A DNA stretch of 64,000 bases, from positions 124,001 through 188,000 of the forward strand of contig JAYRYA010000003.1 of NCBI GenBank assembly GCA_041917255.1, given 5' to 3'. Positions 63,016 to 64,000 of the stretch are shown piece by piece. How positions within the stretch are numbered: the first letter of the stretch is position 1; every line of letters starts with the position of its first letter. The notes below the pieces were generated by a model. It did no database searches, had not been told where the DNA came from, and was given only the letters and a program-made list of their open reading frames with translations. The DNA is from Zoogloea sp041917255. Its GTDB lineage: Bacteria > Pseudomonadota > Gammaproteobacteria > Burkholderiales > Rhodocyclaceae. The position numbers and the translations under genes are program-made.

Positions 63016-63789
63016 TTACTTTGTCACCTCATTGCCCAGGGCTTCCAGCAGCCCTGCGACCGGCTGCAGGCGGAGGTCCAGCTCTGCCAGCAGTACGGTC
63101 TTCATGTCCTTGCAGAAAGCGGCCAGCCAGCCGCCGGGTTGCAGCCATTGGTCCGGGCTGTCGGCCTCGCCGGCGTCGGCTCGGGCCGCCCGGGCCGCCC
63201 GGTGCGCCTGGTGCAGGCGCTCGAAATGCTTGGCCAGCGCCACCGGCACGCTGGTGAGCAGGGTGCGCTCCCGCGGGCCGAGGGCCTGTTCCATCACCCC
63301 ATCCACCTGGGCCAGCTGCTTGTGGGCCGGCGTCAGGGCCGCCAGCGCGGCGCGGCTGCTTGCGCGCAGCGGCGTGATGGCGGCGCCCATGTCGCGCTGG
63401 TGGGCCAGGTAATACCGGTGGTAGGGCAGGAAGTCCGCCGCGCCCTCGACCGACGGGTGCCAGTCCGGCCGGGGCAGCTTGACCCGCGCCTTGCCCGGCG
63501 TGGTGAGGCCATCGAGGGCGATGGACTCTTCCAGCCCGGCGCGCACACGGGCGAATTCGTCGCGCAGCGTGGTTGCGGCGGGCGAGGGCGCCTGCGCCGC
63601 CCGCGGCACCGGGGCGATGCTGCTGCCCATCACCGAGAACAGCGCGATGGCGTCGGTGAAGTCCAGCCACAGGCCCAGCCGGTCGGCAAAGGTCTGGCGC
63701 GATTCCGGCGCCTCCGCCACGGCCAGATCGGCAAGTACACGGATGAGCCTGGCGCTATGCGAACTTGTGCGGGGCGACCCTTGTGTCAT
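63016..63789 (-). CDS. DUF3348 family protein
   Basis: The 257-residue soluble protein matches DUF3348: HSARLIRVLADLAVAEAPES, FADRLGLWLDFTDAIALFSV, then RDEFARVRAGLEESIA and FLPYHRYYLAHQRDMGAAIT. Function is unknown. It is the first gene of the DUF3348/DUF802/OmpA/DUF2894 unit, 2 bases before the DUF802 gene. Start at 63789 begins at MTQGSPRTSSHSARL; the upstream extension to 63930 is not conserved in style. Confidence 0.8.
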   Translation of the reverse strand: MTQGSPRTSSHSARLIRVLADLAVAEAPESRQTFADRLGLWLDFTDAIALFSVMGSSIAPVPRAAQAPSPAATTLRDEFARVRAGLEESIALDGLTTPGKARVKLPRPDWHPSVEGAADFLPYHRYYLAHQRDMGAAITPLRASSRAALAALTPAHKQLAQVDGVMEQALGPRERTLLTSVPVALAKHFERLHQAHRAARAARADAGEADSPDQWLQPGGWLAAFCKDMKTVLLAELDLRLQPVAGLLEALGNEVTK

Positions 63790-63952
63790 GCCTGCGACCG
63801 ACTTCCGACTGCAAAAAAAGGGGCCAAGGCTACTACAAACTGGCGCGGGGGTCAGCGGAGCCGAAAGGCCGCGGGGCGGGCCCTCGGCGCAGACGGCAGG
63901 GCCCGACGGCGGCACAGCCGCGCCAGACAAGGCTCGCAGCCCGGCGGTGGGG

Positions 63953-64000
63953 TCAGCCGTGGCTGAAGCCGAGGATGATGATCGTCCCGGTGGCGGCGCT
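63953..64000 (-). other. possible 3' end of a further gene, cut by the window
   Basis: Reading in from the right edge, 15 codons (SAATGTIIILGFSHG) precede a stop at 63953. The hydrophobic sequence could be the C-terminus of a membrane protein. Too short to name, and could be chance. Confidence 0.25.

Noticed and set aside
60518..63412. 964-residue open frame on + across the DUF802 gene
   Set aside because: Antisense to DUF802; Ser/Arg/Ala-rich composition and no family signature, as expected in high-GC DNA.

Overview
The window is about 64 kb of high-GC, densely coded proteobacterial chromosome. A cytochrome cd1 (nirS) denitrification cluster, a membrane-bound cytochrome-linked urate oxidase, a RuvA/RuvB/DapF/DUF484/DUF2782 housekeeping set and an organic-solvent-type RND pump point to a denitrifying betaproteobacterium, most likely Rhodocyclales (Zoogloea/Thauera/Azoarcus-like). 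That placement is an inference from gene content, not a database result. No rRNA, tRNA, insertion sequence, prophage or CRISPR array was seen.

Layout. 0.1-7.5 kb (+): a uricolytic operon. hiuH, puuD, uraD, puuE, alc and allA carry urate to glyoxylate and urea; an NCS2 purine/pyrimidine permease and a Tsx-like outer-membrane channel supply the substrate. 7.5-12.2 kb (-): two unknown exported proteins, a periplasmic solute-binding protein, and a hybrid sensor kinase split by a one-base frameshift. 12.4-19.8 kb: nitrite reductase and heme d1 genes (nirC-F-DL-G-H and nirS-M on -, nirE on +) with two FNR/DNR-type boxes; yigZ sits between. 19.8-22.4 kb: small enzymes separated by two REPIN-like palindromic elements, then a CheZ-like gene. 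22.5-30.1 kb: murB, queF, mltB, DUF2242 lipoprotein and polA (-), with LOG and DUF2782 genes (+). 30.1-34.9 kb (-): Sel1 protein, CpdB-like lipoprotein, sppA. 34.9-38.9 kb (+): CoA-binding protein, dapF, DUF484, rlmI, an unrecognised winged-helix protein. 38.9-44.9 kb (-): ruvA, a hotdog protein, an AI-2E transporter, ruvB, GST, HAD phosphatase and a MenA/UbiA-like prenyltransferase, mostly joined by 4-base overlaps. 44.9-48.6 kb (+): a Wzy/WaaL-like polymerase with a lectin-like insert, and a secreted beta-helix protein. 48.6-55.1 kb: TetR regulator with a TtgR-like operator and an RND tripartite pump. 55.4-59.4 kb (+): 5'-nucleotidase lipoprotein, then an ECF sigma factor, a YraQ/ArsP-type permease and a mini-thioredoxin. 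59.4-63.8 kb (-): a four-gene unit DUF3348 / DUF802 / OmpA / DUF2894.

The most interesting part is the last unit. The DUF802 protein has a MotA/TolQ/ExbB-like membrane core and a coiled-coil tail of about 550 residues. Its neighbour is a MotB-like single-pass protein with a membrane aspartate and an OmpA peptidoglycan-binding domain. This architecture resembles the ZorA/ZorB stator of Zorya defence but has different partner genes, so it may be an undescribed ion-driven envelope machine. Other points worth checking are the CheZ-like protein (DxxxQ plus a C-terminal CheY-binding-like tail), the split kinase, the helically phased repeat and sigma54-like promoter before the permease, and the sigma/permease/thioredoxin unit without an anti-sigma gene.
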